Assembly (NCBI GenBank): GCA_964608495.1
Contig: CAZSOQ010000016.1
Span: 1 to 37,139 of the forward strand
Direction of reading: 5' to 3'
DNA length: 37,139 nucleotides
DNA from: JAKORR01 sp964608495
Lineage (GTDB): Bacteria > Armatimonadota > Zipacnadia > Zipacnadales > FEN-943
The translations under genes and the position numbers were made by a program. Below, one piece after another: positions 1-8,572 of this stretch. Each line of letters opens with the position of its first letter. Position 1 is the first letter of the stretch. The notes under the pieces were generated by a model that saw nothing but the letters and a program-made list of their open reading frames with translations, had not been told where the DNA came from and made no database searches.

Positions 1-551
1 CCCCAGAAGATCTCGGTGGGATTGCCTATGGCACTGCCGGGAAGCGACCACTCGGTGAACATCTCGCTGCCCGTGACGCCCGTGTTCGCGGCAAGACCCC
101 GCGCGACAGGGTAAGAGCTGCCCGTGTCGTAGAACGTCCCTGAGGAGCTGCTCCATGCCCACAGCTTCGCGTTGGCCACGACCCGGTCCACGGCGGGGGA
201 ACCCAGGTCCCACTCCAGCCTGTAGTCGAAGCCCGTGAGGCTGGCATAGGACCCACCAGTGCCGGCGTTGCCGTCGGCGTCTACCCATATCTGAGAGAAG
301 TCGCCGGGCTTGCCGATCGGGTAGTAGTCCATGGTGCGGTAGTAGAAATACCAGTAGCCGTTGTCGAAGTCCGACCGGTTCACCCAGATGTCGTACTTCG
401 CGATGGTCCCCTTCGCGGCTTCGTCGCCGTCAACGTTCTCACTGGCGTAGCCTGATACCCAGTCGGGGTCGTACCCGTCAATGGTGTAAGCAGCGAAGGC
501 GGTCGAGCAGAGGAAGACGAACAGCACGGCCCATGCTGTACGGAGCGACAT
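1..551 (-). CDS. Secreted beta-sandwich-like protein, paralogue of the next gene (3' end cut off)
   Basis: The reading frame is open from an ATG at 551 to the window edge (183 codons visible, C-terminus missing). GGAGGG lies about 7 nt upstream of the ATG. The protein opens with a signal peptide (MSLRTAWAVLFVFLCSTAFA), followed by YTIDGYDPDWVSGYASENVDGD, almost the same as in the neighbour at 812-1531. A Ca-loop-like VDADGNAGTGG and a WSLPGSAIGNP segment are also shared, so the two are tandem duplicates that have diverged. Aspartate clusters (DADGN) and the alternating aromatic strands suggest an extracellular beta-sandwich, perhaps of the CBM9/DOMON type; this is inference. By analogy with its paralogue it probably ends in a PEP-CTERM tail beyond the window. 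Substrate and function are unknown. Confidence 0.85.
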   Translation of the reverse strand, partial: MSLRTAWAVLFVFLCSTAFAAYTIDGYDPDWVSGYASENVDGDEAAKGTIAKYDIWVNRSDFDNGYWYFYYRTMDYYPIGKPGDFSQIWVDADGNAGTGGSYASLTGFDYRLEWDLGSPAVDRVVANAKLWAWSSSSGTFYDTGSSYPVARGLAANTGVTGSEMFTEWSLPGSAIGNPTEIFW

Positions 552-586
552 CTCCATCCCTCCAAGTTATTGGTCTACCCGCACTG

Positions 587-615
587 ACTCTATGGCTTCA
601 TCGCAGTCGTGTCAA
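587..615 (-). promoter_or_regulatory. Sigma70-like promoter of the first secreted paralogue
   Basis: On the minus strand TTGACA (610-615) is followed by a 17 bp spacer and TAGAGT (587-592). This predicts transcription starting near 580 and a leader of about 30 nt before the ATG at 551. Upstream of the -35 box is a locally AT-rich stretch (about 630-667). The perfect -35 box and correct spacing make it convincing, although the -10 box matches only 4 of 6. The rest of the 552-811 intergenic region shows no gene. Confidence 0.6.
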
Positions 616-650
616 GGCGGAGTTGCGCCTTCTTTACGTTATTGTCAGAA

Positions 651-667
651 CTTAACATTGTCTTAAG
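651..667. repeat. Inverted repeat CTTAA-N7-TTAAG, possible operator
   Basis: CTTAA (651-655) and TTAAG (663-667) form a perfect dyad with a 7 bp centre. It lies about 36-52 bp upstream of the -35 box at 610-615, in an AT-rich patch inside very GC-rich DNA. The position would suit an activator site or UP-like element. The arms are short, so chance is possible. Confidence 0.3.
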
Positions 668-811
668 ACGGCATGGGAGGACGCGTTCAAGCCTTGGTGG
701 AGTGCGGCGTAGGGCTCGGGCGGTGCTGCGCCAGTCCTGACGGCTGCTAGCACGCTGCACTTGCGCCCGGTTGTGGAGGGAACCGCCCGCTACAGACCCG
801 TCAAAGCGCAG

Positions 812-1531
812 CTACCGCTGCTGATTGCCGACCCGTGCCCCGCGACGTGACTTGAGGAGTATACCCAAAGCGGGGACCAGCGAAAGCAGCAACGTTGAAG
901 GCTCCGGTACGCCCGGCTGATCCATCTCGTCGGGGCAGAGGTCGTCCGCCCCGGCCTCGTAATCGTCCAGGTAGGCGCCCCAGAGTATGTTCCCCGGACT
1001 GCCGATCGCGCTGCCCGGCAGCGACCACTCGACGAACATCTCGTTGCCGTTCGGGCCGGTGTAGGTCGCGACACCACGGGCCGCCGAGTAGCTGTTGCCT
1101 GTGGTGATGTAGTCGTAGGCGCCCTCGTTCCAGGCGTAGAGGGTGGCCGAGCCCGACGCGGAGCTGGCCGTGCGATCGCCCAGGTCCCAGGTTAGCCTGT
1201 AGTCGTAGCCCGTGTTGCTGTCGAAGGGCCCACCCGTCGAGGAGTTCCGGTCGGCATCCACGTAGATCTCGGCGAAGTCGCCATCGTAGCCAGTGGGGTA
1301 AGACGCCATCGTGCGGAAGTAGAAGTACCACGTGCCGCTCTCATACGACGACCGGTTGACCCAGATATCGTACTTGTCGGCCGTGCCGGGCTCGGACCCG
1401 TCAACATTCTCGCTGGCGTACCCGGAGACCCAGTCGTTATCACTGGAGTCTATCGTGTACGCCAGTACCGGGCCCGCCGCGAGCAATAAACAGACACTCA
1501 GCGACGCGATGATTGCGCCTCGTCCAAACAT
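812..1531 (-). CDS. PEP-CTERM-anchored secreted protein, paralogue of the gene at 1-551
   Basis: The protein has 239 residues. The start is the ATG at 1531, which has AGGAGG 5 nt upstream; an in-frame start at 1549 would lie upstream of that site. It has a signal peptide (about residues 1-24, ending VLA), then a core with DWVSGYASENVDG, VDADRNSSTGG and WSLPGSAIGSP motifs shared with the paralogue. The tail reads GVPEPSTLLLSLVPALGILL followed by a basic cluster (KSRRGAR). That is the PEP motif, transmembrane helix and basic end of PEP-CTERM sorting signals, known to be processed by exosortases in exopolysaccharide-producing Gram-negatives. It should therefore be exported, sorted and possibly glycosylated. 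No exosortase gene is in the window. The core may bind calcium or carbohydrate (inference); the function is unknown. Confidence 0.88.
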   Translation of the reverse strand: MFGRGAIIASLSVCLLLAAGPVLAYTIDSSDNDWVSGYASENVDGSEPGTADKYDIWVNRSSYESGTWYFYFRTMASYPTGYDGDFAEIYVDADRNSSTGGPFDSNTGYDYRLTWDLGDRTASSASGSATLYAWNEGAYDYITTGNSYSAARGVATYTGPNGNEMFVEWSLPGSAIGSPGNILWGAYLDDYEAGADDLCPDEMDQPGVPEPSTLLLSLVPALGILLKSRRGARVGNQQR

Positions 1532-1561
1532 ATGAGCCTCCTGGCTCACCCGTGACTTTAG

Positions 1562-1590
1562 AGGTTAGCCTTTTTCATCACTTCAGTCAA
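1562..1590 (-). promoter_or_regulatory. Promoter of the PEP-CTERM gene
   Basis: On the minus strand TTGACT (1585-1590), a 17 bp spacer and TAACCT (1562-1567) precede the ATG at 1531, giving a leader of about 25 nt. The layout matches the promoter of the paralogue at 587-615, which supports both. The -10 box is weak (3 of 6). Confidence 0.5.
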
Positions 1591-1674
1591 GCCCCTTTGC
1601 TCTCTGGGGAAGCAGGCCCTCGCCCTGAACTCGCTCGCCCGCTACAATCAACCCCGCCGGAGGAGCACAGTGTC

Positions 1675-1767
1675 ATGCTTCTGCGCCTGGGGATGGCGGG
1701 CAGGGGATCGCTGGTTTGGGTCGCGCGGGTCAACGCGCCCGAGGGCAGCATCCGGCTGCCTGAGTGA
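1675..1767 (+). CDS. Possible small ORF (30 aa) upstream of the WbsX-like gene
   Basis: An ATG at 1675 is preceded by GGAGGAG about 9 nt upstream and by a TACAAT hexamer at 1643-1648 that could serve as a -10 box, though no clear -35 box is seen. The 30-residue product begins MLLRLGMAGRGSLVWV and ends with TGA, about 66 nt before the next gene. It could be a leader peptide or a chance frame in GC-rich DNA. No homology is recognised. Confidence 0.22.
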   Translation: MLLRLGMAGRGSLVWVARVNAPEGSIRLPE

Positions 1768-1833
1768 TGCCGCCTGCTCCCTTCCGGACTGCGATGCCAG
1801 GCTCCCGGAAGCGCACGGGTCAGGGAGGCAACC

Positions 1834-3009
1834 ATGACGGACAGCACGACCGACGCCCGCAGGGACGACTACCAGGTAGGCGTCTACTACTTCCCCAACT
1901 ACCACGTGGACCCGCGCAACGAGGCGGTGCACGGGCCCGGCTGGACCGAATGGGAGCTGGTGAAGCTGGCCAGGCCCCGGTTCGAGGGCCATCGCCAGCC
2001 GCGCGCGCCCCTCTGGGGCTACGAGGACGAGGCGCGCCCCGAAGTCATGGCCCGCAAGATCGCCGCCGCTGCCGACCATGGCGTTGACTACTGGATCTTC
2101 GACTGGTACTGGTACGACGACGGCCCCTTCCTGGACCGCTGTCTGGAGGAGGGCTACCTGGGGGCCGCGGCTGCCGCCGGCCCGGACGCGCCTGCTCACG
2201 TGAGATTCTGCTGCATGTGGGCCAACCACGACTGGCTGGACATCCACCCGGCCAAGTACACCGACCCGCGCAGGCTTCTGTACCCGGGCGCGGTCACGCG
2301 CGCCACCTTCGACCGCATGACCGACCACATCGTCGAGCGCTACTTCAGGCACCCATGGCACTTCCACGTGGACGGCAGGCCCTACTTCTCGATCTACGAG
2401 CTGGGCAAGCTGGTCGCGAGCTTCGGTAGTCTGAGAGCCACCCGCGAGGCGCTGGACTCCTTCCGCGCCAAGACGCGGGCCGCGGGGTTCGACGACCTGC
2501 ACCTCAACGCCGTGGTCTGGGGCCGGCCTGTCCTACCCGGCGAGACGACCCCTGCCGATCCGCGAGCCCTCCTGGACGCGCTGGGCTTCGACAGCGTCAC
2601 CTCCTACGTGTGGATCCACCACGTGCCACTCCCCGACTTCCCGGAGACCGACTACGCCCACGTCCGCGACCGCTACTTCGAGTACTGGGAGACGGCCGAG
2701 CACGCCTTCGACCTGCCCTACTACCCCAACGCGAGCATGGGCTGGGATTCAAGCCCGCGCACGGTGCAGTCCGACGCCTTCGGCAACGTCGGCTATCCCT
2801 TCACGCCCACGATCTCGGGCAACACGCCGGAGCGGTTCCGCGAGGCCCTGCTGATGCTCAGGCAGCGGCTGGAGGCGTCGGGCGGCCCGCGCATCCTGAA
2901 CATCAACGCCTGGAACGAGTGGACGGAGGGGAGCTACCTGGAGCCGGACACGGTCCACGGCCTGGGGTATCTGGAGGCCATCAGGGACGTCTTCGGCCGC
3001 CGTGGGTGA
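1834..3009 (+). CDS. WbsX / GH99-like glycan-active protein, cytoplasmic
   Basis: 391 residues, ATG with GGGAGG 5 nt upstream. There is no signal peptide. The N-terminal YQVGVYYFPNYHVDPRN, HGPGWTEWELVKLARPRFEGH and the WNEWTEGSYLEPD near the C-terminus are hallmarks of the Glyco_tran_WbsX family (GH99-like TIM barrel). Members occur in O-antigen and exopolysaccharide loci and in glycan-degrading loci. Conserved acidic and aromatic residues (DYWIFDWYWYDDGPF, WANHDW) would line the sugar site. WbsX was first named a glycosyltransferase, but the fold resembles endo-alpha-mannosidases, so hydrolase and transferase activities both remain open. The absence of a signal peptide places it in the cytoplasm, unlike the secreted GH99-like protein at 4115-8572. 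Confidence 0.85.
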   Translation: MTDSTTDARRDDYQVGVYYFPNYHVDPRNEAVHGPGWTEWELVKLARPRFEGHRQPRAPLWGYEDEARPEVMARKIAAAADHGVDYWIFDWYWYDDGPFLDRCLEEGYLGAAAAAGPDAPAHVRFCCMWANHDWLDIHPAKYTDPRRLLYPGAVTRATFDRMTDHIVERYFRHPWHFHVDGRPYFSIYELGKLVASFGSLRATREALDSFRAKTRAAGFDDLHLNAVVWGRPVLPGETTPADPRALLDALGFDSVTSYVWIHHVPLPDFPETDYAHVRDRYFEYWETAEHAFDLPYYPNASMGWDSSPRTVQSDAFGNVGYPFTPTISGNTPERFREALLMLRQRLEASGGPRILNINAWNEWTEGSYLEPDTVHGLGYLEAIRDVFGRRG

Positions 3010-3060
3010 CAGCGCACCCGGAGCCAGGCGCGCCCAGATGGGAGTACTCGTACACGACCC

Positions 3061-4017
3061 TCACGCGTCCTCATCCCCCTCGGCTGTCCCGGTTGCCTCG
3101 TCAAGGAGCGGCAGTTGTGGGGCTGCCCCCCCGAGCTTGACGTACCGCGGAGGGACGCGTGGCCCCGCGCCTGTAGGATCGTGCACGGGGCGTTCCATCG
3201 GCCGTACGCGCAGTTCGCCTTCCTCGCCCAAGCGCAGTCGCTCCAGCGCCAGGTCCACGTACTCGCGCACCAGGTCGGCCCCAATGGCTCGGCGCCCGTG
3301 CATCAGAGCCGCCACCAACGAGGACCCCACACCCATGAAGGGGTCCAGCACCCAGTCCCCGGGCTCGGTCAGTGCCAGTACCAGCCGCTCGACCAGCTCC
3401 ACGGGGAACTGGCACGGATGGGACGTCTTCTCAACGTGGTTCGCCTTTACGTTGGGTATCTCCCAGACGTCTCCAGGGTTCTTGCCCAGTGGGTGGCCTG
3501 ACAACTCTCCTTGTCGCGGCCCTTTGAAGTAGCGCTTGCGCGGGTACCTCTGCGGGACGCGGACTGCGTCCAGGTCAAAGCGGTAGTCGTCAGTCTTCGT
3601 GAACCACAGGATGACCTCGTAGCGCCCGGAGAAGCGGCGCCGTGCGTGCAGACCGTGGCCGAAGTGCCACACGATGCGGTTGCGGAGCTTGAGGCCCAGG
3701 CGGTCAAACACGGGGTAGAGCAGGATATCCAGGGGCAGGACGTGGTTGTTGTCTACGTAGTTCCCCACCTGCCAGCAGATGCTGCCGGTCGGCGCCAGCG
3801 CCCTGACGCACTCGCGGATCACCGCCTCCTGCCCGCGCACGTACTCGTCGAGATCGAGCCGAGACCCGTAGGGCTTTCCCAGATTGTACGGGGGAGACGT
3901 CACCACGAGGCGGGCCAGCCCGTCCGGTAGCTGCTGCAGCAGGTCCAAGCAGTCTCCGTGGTAGGCCACAACATCGGCGGAGAGATCAACGTCAGCACTG
4001 ATGGACAGCTCGCCCAT
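3061..4017 (-). CDS. Solitary DNA methyltransferase, N4-cytosine/N6-adenine type (TSPPYN before FxGxG)
   Basis: 318 residues from an ATG at 4017 (GGGGG about 6 nt upstream); a TTG at 4047 would add ten residues. Catalytic motif IV TSPPYN is near residue 40 and the SAM-binding motif I DPFMGVGSS near residue 235. This catalytic-first order is typical of beta-class amino-methyltransferases (Pfam N6_N4_Mtase). The SPPY form of motif IV is commonest in N4-cytosine enzymes, so m4C is the better guess. No restriction endonuclease, specificity subunit or Vsr gene adjoins it, so it looks like an orphan regulator or a remnant. The stop at 3061 is 51 bp from the end of the WbsX-like gene (convergent). 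A second, differently ordered methyltransferase is at 17229-18110. Confidence 0.9.
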   Translation of the reverse strand: MGELSISADVDLSADVVAYHGDCLDLLQQLPDGLARLVVTSPPYNLGKPYGSRLDLDEYVRGQEAVIRECVRALAPTGSICWQVGNYVDNNHVLPLDILLYPVFDRLGLKLRNRIVWHFGHGLHARRRFSGRYEVILWFTKTDDYRFDLDAVRVPQRYPRKRYFKGPRQGELSGHPLGKNPGDVWEIPNVKANHVEKTSHPCQFPVELVERLVLALTEPGDWVLDPFMGVGSSLVAALMHGRRAIGADLVREYVDLALERLRLGEEGELRVRPMERPVHDPTGAGPRVPPRYVKLGGAAPQLPLLDEATGTAEGDEDA

Positions 4018-4114
4018 GAGGACCCCCGGCTTCGGCGTGACCGGCAAGGTGCAGTGTAGCCAGCCGCCAGGGCACAGTCAACCGGAGCCGCCGCAGAGGT
4101 GATGGCAGGCCCTC

Positions 4115-7100
4115 GTGGAACCTTCATGCCGCGCGCTCCGAGCTGAGGTGATGACCTTGCTGTGCTTCCTGGTGTTTGCCCTTGCGTGTCCATCAGCCCC
4201 CGCCGCCGATTCGGTGGCGCGCCACTTGCTGCCCAACGGCGAGCCGGTGGTCGGTGTCTATTACTACCCCTGGTACGGCGGCGAGCCCTATCGCCACGTC
4301 GGCTGGCATCCCGACTTCCAGTACGACAACCAGCGCAGCCCCGAGCAGATCCGCGAGGTCCTGCGCGCCATCGCCGACCACGGCATCAACCAGGCCGCCT
4401 ACTCCTACTGGGGCGACGGCTCGCTGCCGCTCTATGAGACCCACATGCGCGAGGCCGAGACCCTCCTGCGCGAGGGCTGGCCTCTCTACCTGTCCCCCTA
4501 CATGGAACCGCCCACTATCCAGAAGGACTTCGCCTCGCCCGACGCGCAGCAGTACAACGTGGATCGCCTCACCCATTTCCTCGGGTCCGTGGGCAGCAGC
4601 CCGGCCTTCTGCCGACTCGGCGACCAGCCCTTCACCGATATCTACGTGACCTACTACGTCCCCGACGAGACCGACGACGACTTCCGCGCCTTCCTGCGGG
4701 ACAGGTACGGCTCGCCCGAACGGCTCAGGGCCGCCTGGGCGATGCTCGACTACCCCGAGGCCCTGCGCGGGGCCGCGGTGCCCGACGATGGCCTGCCGGC
4801 CGGCTGGGATGGCGTCACGCTCGCCGCCGCGCGGCCCGGCACCGTCGCCTTCGCCGACCGGCAGGAGCTGCGCGCCCGGCGCCTGAAGCAGGGCTGGCAG
4901 GCCGTCCTGGACGGCGTGAAGCAGCGCACGGGCCTGGACACGCGCTATACGGGCGACAACTCCAACACCATCGTCAGCCCGACGCGCTACATGGACGCGC
5001 TCACGGGCCTGGGGTGGTACTCCTTCAGCTACGCCATGGCCAACCCCACGCGCCGTCCGAAGCTGATGAGTGAGATCGCCAAGTACACGGGCACCGACTT
5101 CCAGTACACCATCTCGCCGGGCTATGTGGACCGCCAACAGCGCTGGCCGGGCGCCCGCGTCGAGCACGATCCCTTCCTCTACGAGTACGCCTGGGTCAAG
5201 GCGCTGCAGACGCTGCCCGAGGGCATCATGATCCTCACGCACTCGGAGTGGTTCGAGGGCAGCATCATTGACGTGACCAGGGAGTACGGCCGCAAGCCCT
5301 ACGAGACCACCGAGCTCTACGCCTCGGTCTTCAAGGCCGCCTACGACGACGCCTTCCGCCACAAGCGCGCCCGCAAGCCTATCGCCGTGGTCTTCAACGA
5401 ATGGGCCACCTACGGCGTCAACGAGCGCGGGCGCAACCTGGGCGATGTCTACGGCCTCATCAAGGCCCTCGAGTGCCTGAGCGTGGACTTCGACGTCATC
5501 CCTGAGAGCTTCCTCAGTGCCGAGGAGCTGGCGGGGCGCAAGCTGCTGCTGGTGCCGAGCTGCGGGCTCTCGCTGCACCCCGACAAGGCCCAACTCCTCG
5601 CCGACTGGGTCCGCGACGACGCCAACGCCCACCTCATCACCGATGCCACGCCCTTCTGGGCCGCCGCCAAGGCCACGCTCGGCGACCAGCTCCTCCTCGC
5701 CGGCGAGCGCTTGGGCGACCGCCTCGCGGCCGCCTTCGACGACGCCTGGTCGCGCGGCGAGGTGCCAGAGCCCCAGCTCCGCTACCTCGAGAAGCTGGTC
5801 ACCACCGCCCTGGACCAGTCCGAGGTCTGGTGGGAGGGCAAGCGTCCCTCGACCAGCTACGAGATGGCCCGTGGCCCCGTCGTCTGGGCGGGCGATACCG
5901 CCATCGTCACCGTCGCCAACACCATGCCGTGGTCCTACATAACCGCCCATCAGACCGGCGGCTGGGGTGGCGGTCTTACCCGCTCGGCCGAGCTTACCTT
6001 CCCCTGGCGCCGCGAGCCCTTTGCCTTCTCCGTGCGTCTGCCGGTGGGCAAGCGCGTGGCCCAGGTCCGCCTGCTGGACAGCGACGGCGCCCGCCTCATC
6101 GGCGGCCCGGACCCGGACATCGTGCCCGATGCACGCTTCGACGAGGAGACCAACACGCTCACCATCTCCGCCCACGCCAAGTTCCACGCCGTCTACGCCA
6201 TCGAGACCGGCACCGTGGCCATGGACCCGTCGGGCCTCGAGGTCTACCCGGGCGGACGGGCCCGCGTGTCCGTGCGTCTCGTGAATCTCTCGCCCGACCA
6301 GGCGGTCGAGGGCACGCTCGAGCTGATGACGCCGCCGGGCCTGAATTGCGACCCGGCGCCCGTCACGCTCGCACCCTCGAAGGCGGCCGACGTCTCCCTG
6401 ACCCTCGCCGCGGGCCCCGACTGCGCGGTGGGCAACCGCACCGTGGTCTTCAAGCTCAGCGCCGGCGACAGCGTCAACTACTACTGGTATCCACTGGAGG
6501 TCACCGAGCCGGCCCTGGTGGGCCTGAAGACCGGTGTGGTCGCCGCGCAGGTGGGCAAGCCCCGCGAGGTCGCCCTGGCCCTGGCGAACGTCGGCGCCGA
6601 GCAGGCCCGCGAGGTGCAAGTGGAGCTCCTGGGAGCGCGCGCCTCCGTGCCCTCGCTCGATCCGGGGAAGGACGCCACGGTCGCCGTGACGATCGAAGCG
6701 CCCGCGCCGGACGCCCAGGCGCCGCTGCCCACGGAGCTTAGCTGGCAGGCCGGCGACCCGCCCACCGTCCAGGGCATGACCCTCCCGAGCGACGGCGACG
6801 GAGTGGTCCGCTACCGCGAGGCCGGCGGCCTGCTCGGCGTCGAGCCCGACCCCACGCAGCCCGACACCAATCGCTTCATCTACTTCCTGATTGACAAGGG
6901 CAAGCTCCCGCCCGGCGACTACGGCGCCGAGGCCGAGATCGAGTACTTCGACGCCGTCGGCGGGTTCCTGGTCGAGTACGACTCCGCCTTGGGCGACGGC
7001 ATCGAGCAGCGCTTCTGGGACTCCGAGCCCGTGGGGCTTACCGGCACGGACGAATGGCGCACGGCCGTGGTTCCGCTGCCGCACGCTCGCTTCGCCGGTC

Positions 7101-8572
7101 GCCAGAACCTGGGCGCGGACCTACGCGTCTCCGGCCGCGTCCTCGTGCATCGTATCCTCCTGCGCCCCCTGCGGCCCCGGGCCACGACGCTGAACGAGCG
7201 CGTCAGCATCACCTGGAAGTGCGGCTCGGGGCAGTTCTCAACCACCGCCCCTCTCCGGGTCGCGCGGGTCGCCGAGGCCGATCCGCCCGCCGAGGCCCTG
7301 CCCGGCGTGCCTCCCCTGTGGGTCGTGAACCCCTACGGCTCCGCCGTGCCGGAGTGTCCCGTCCTGCTGCCCGGCGACGCGCTTCCCGCGGGCCTGCCCG
7401 ACGGGCCCATCGCCGCCGTGGACGGCAAGGGGCAGCGCTGGCCGGTCCTCCGCTTCCCCGACGGCTCCCTGCGGGCCGTACTCCCGGCCGACCCAAGCAA
7501 TCCCCTGTACCTGGCCCCGGCGGGCGAGGAATCCGAGGGCCTCATGCTCCGCGACCGTACGGTTGACCTGGGCTACCTGGCCGTCCAGACGCCCCGCCTG
7601 GGAGCGCTGTGGGACGCCCGGCGGGGCGGCTGCCTCATGAGCCTCACCGATCTCGCCAACAAGCACGACTATGCCTCGCCGGCCGCGGGCGCCTGTACCG
7701 TCGAGTACACCATGCCCGACAGAGCGCACCACGTCTCGAGCCAGTGGCCCGGCTCGGTGAAGTTGGCCGACCACTCGCCGCTCCACGCCACCGTGATCGC
7801 CACGGCGGACGGCCCGGACCTGCGCGTCGAGGACCAATGGCGCGTCTACGGCGCATCGCGCCTGCTGCGCCTCGAGCGTACGATCACCTTTACGCGTGAC
7901 CTGACGGCCGCCGACTTCTGCCCGCTGGTCCTGCGCCTCGATCCCACCTACCTCGGCCAGGTCCTGCCCCTCGGCGTCGGCTTCCAGAAAGAGGACGACC
8001 CCAAGCGAGGCTGGCTCGAGTCCTTCCACAGCGAGGGCTGGTACTTCGCCTTTGGCGGCGAGCCCCACGCCGCGGCGGACGCCGTGGCGCTCGTCGTGGG
8101 CCGCGCCGATCACCTGCGCCGCGTTCGCTGTGGCTTCATCCCTGCCGATGAGCTGCCCGAGGCCGCCGATCCGCGCCATCCGCGCCTCACCCGGGACGAG
8201 CTGCAGATACGCCTCAGGGCCCAGGCCCAGCACACGGCCGTCCTGCCCTGGCTGGACCCGAGCCTCCAGGTCCCCCAGTGGTGGGATCCCCCAGGCCAGC
8301 GCGTCTACCGGGCGGGCGACAAGCTCATCGTCCACGCTCTGCTGGCCCTCGGCCGGGGCTGTTCCTGGCGTGTCGCCGAGCAGCTTGCCCTGATCCGGGA
8401 GTACGGCGCCACCGGGTCCTTCTCGCAGGAGCCCACGCCCGGTGGCCTGCAGATCCCAGAGCTGACGGCTCCCAGGTACATGTACCGCGTTCACCCGTCC
8501 TACCCCTCGGCCGCCCTGTCGGTCGAGCGCGAACCCTGTCAGGCACCGGAGGTGGCCGGATTTGCTGACTAA
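4115..8572 (+). CDS. Large secreted multidomain GH99-like protein
   Basis: 1485 residues. The GTG at 4115 gives a signal peptide with an arginine-bearing n-region; an ATG at 4151, directly behind GAGGTG, is an alternative giving a shorter, uncharged n-region. The hydrophobic stretch ends at ACPSAPAA. Residues about 45-400 form a GH99-like barrel opening with GVYYYPWYGGEPYRHVGWHP and including HSEWFEGSIID. About 420-515 (VVFNEWATYGVN to LLVPSCGLSLHP) resembles the GATase-like trimerisation domain of family 42 beta-galactosidases. About 690-800 is a NEW3-like beta-sandwich. The remaining C-terminal half is all-beta and unassigned. The predicted role is extracellular or periplasmic processing of a complex glycan; the linkage cannot be told. 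Its last 11 bases overlap the next gene, so the two are translationally coupled. Confidence 0.85.
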   Translation: MEPSCRALRAEVMTLLCFLVFALACPSAPAADSVARHLLPNGEPVVGVYYYPWYGGEPYRHVGWHPDFQYDNQRSPEQIREVLRAIADHGINQAAYSYWGDGSLPLYETHMREAETLLREGWPLYLSPYMEPPTIQKDFASPDAQQYNVDRLTHFLGSVGSSPAFCRLGDQPFTDIYVTYYVPDETDDDFRAFLRDRYGSPERLRAAWAMLDYPEALRGAAVPDDGLPAGWDGVTLAAARPGTVAFADRQELRARRLKQGWQAVLDGVKQRTGLDTRYTGDNSNTIVSPTRYMDALTGLGWYSFSYAMANPTRRPKLMSEIAKYTGTDFQYTISPGYVDRQQRWPGARVEHDPFLYEYAWVKALQTLPEGIMILTHSEWFEGSIIDVTREYGRKPYETTELYASVFKAAYDDAFRHKRARKPIAVVFNEWATYGVNERGRNLGDVYGLIKALECLSVDFDVIPESFLSAEELAGRKLLLVPSCGLSLHPDKAQLLADWVRDDANAHLITDATPFWAAAKATLGDQLLLAGERLGDRLAAAFDDAWSRGEVPEPQLRYLEKLVTTALDQSEVWWEGKRPSTSYEMARGPVVWAGDTAIVTVANTMPWSYITAHQTGGWGGGLTRSAELTFPWRREPFAFSVRLPVGKRVAQVRLLDSDGARLIGGPDPDIVPDARFDEETNTLTISAHAKFHAVYAIETGTVAMDPSGLEVYPGGRARVSVRLVNLSPDQAVEGTLELMTPPGLNCDPAPVTLAPSKAADVSLTLAAGPDCAVGNRTVVFKLSAGDSVNYYWYPLEVTEPALVGLKTGVVAAQVGKPREVALALANVGAEQAREVQVELLGARASVPSLDPGKDATVAVTIEAPAPDAQAPLPTELSWQAGDPPTVQGMTLPSDGDGVVRYREAGGLLGVEPDPTQPDTNRFIYFLIDKGKLPPGDYGAEAEIEYFDAVGGFLVEYDSALGDGIEQRFWDSEPVGLTGTDEWRTAVVPLPHARFAGRQNLGADLRVSGRVLVHRILLRPLRPRATTLNERVSITWKCGSGQFSTTAPLRVARVAEADPPAEALPGVPPLWVVNPYGSAVPECPVLLPGDALPAGLPDGPIAAVDGKGQRWPVLRFPDGSLRAVLPADPSNPLYLAPAGEESEGLMLRDRTVDLGYLAVQTPRLGALWDARRGGCLMSLTDLANKHDYASPAAGACTVEYTMPDRAHHVSSQWPGSVKLADHSPLHATVIATADGPDLRVEDQWRVYGASRLLRLERTITFTRDLTAADFCPLVLRLDPTYLGQVLPLGVGFQKEDDPKRGWLESFHSEGWYFAFGGEPHAAADAVALVVGRADHLRRVRCGFIPADELPEAADPRHPRLTRDELQIRLRAQAQHTAVLPWLDPSLQVPQWWDPPGQRVYRAGDKLIVHALLALGRGCSWRVAEQLALIREYGATGSFSQEPTPGGLQIPELTAPRYMYRVHPSYPSAALSVEREPCQAPEVAGFAD

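Noticed and set aside
4193..7084. Very long open frame (about 960 codons) on the strand opposite the GH99-like gene
   Set aside because: Antisense shadow of GC-rich codon bias; composition is Gly/Val/Ala/Arg-rich with no signal peptide or motif, while the sense strand encodes recognisable domains.
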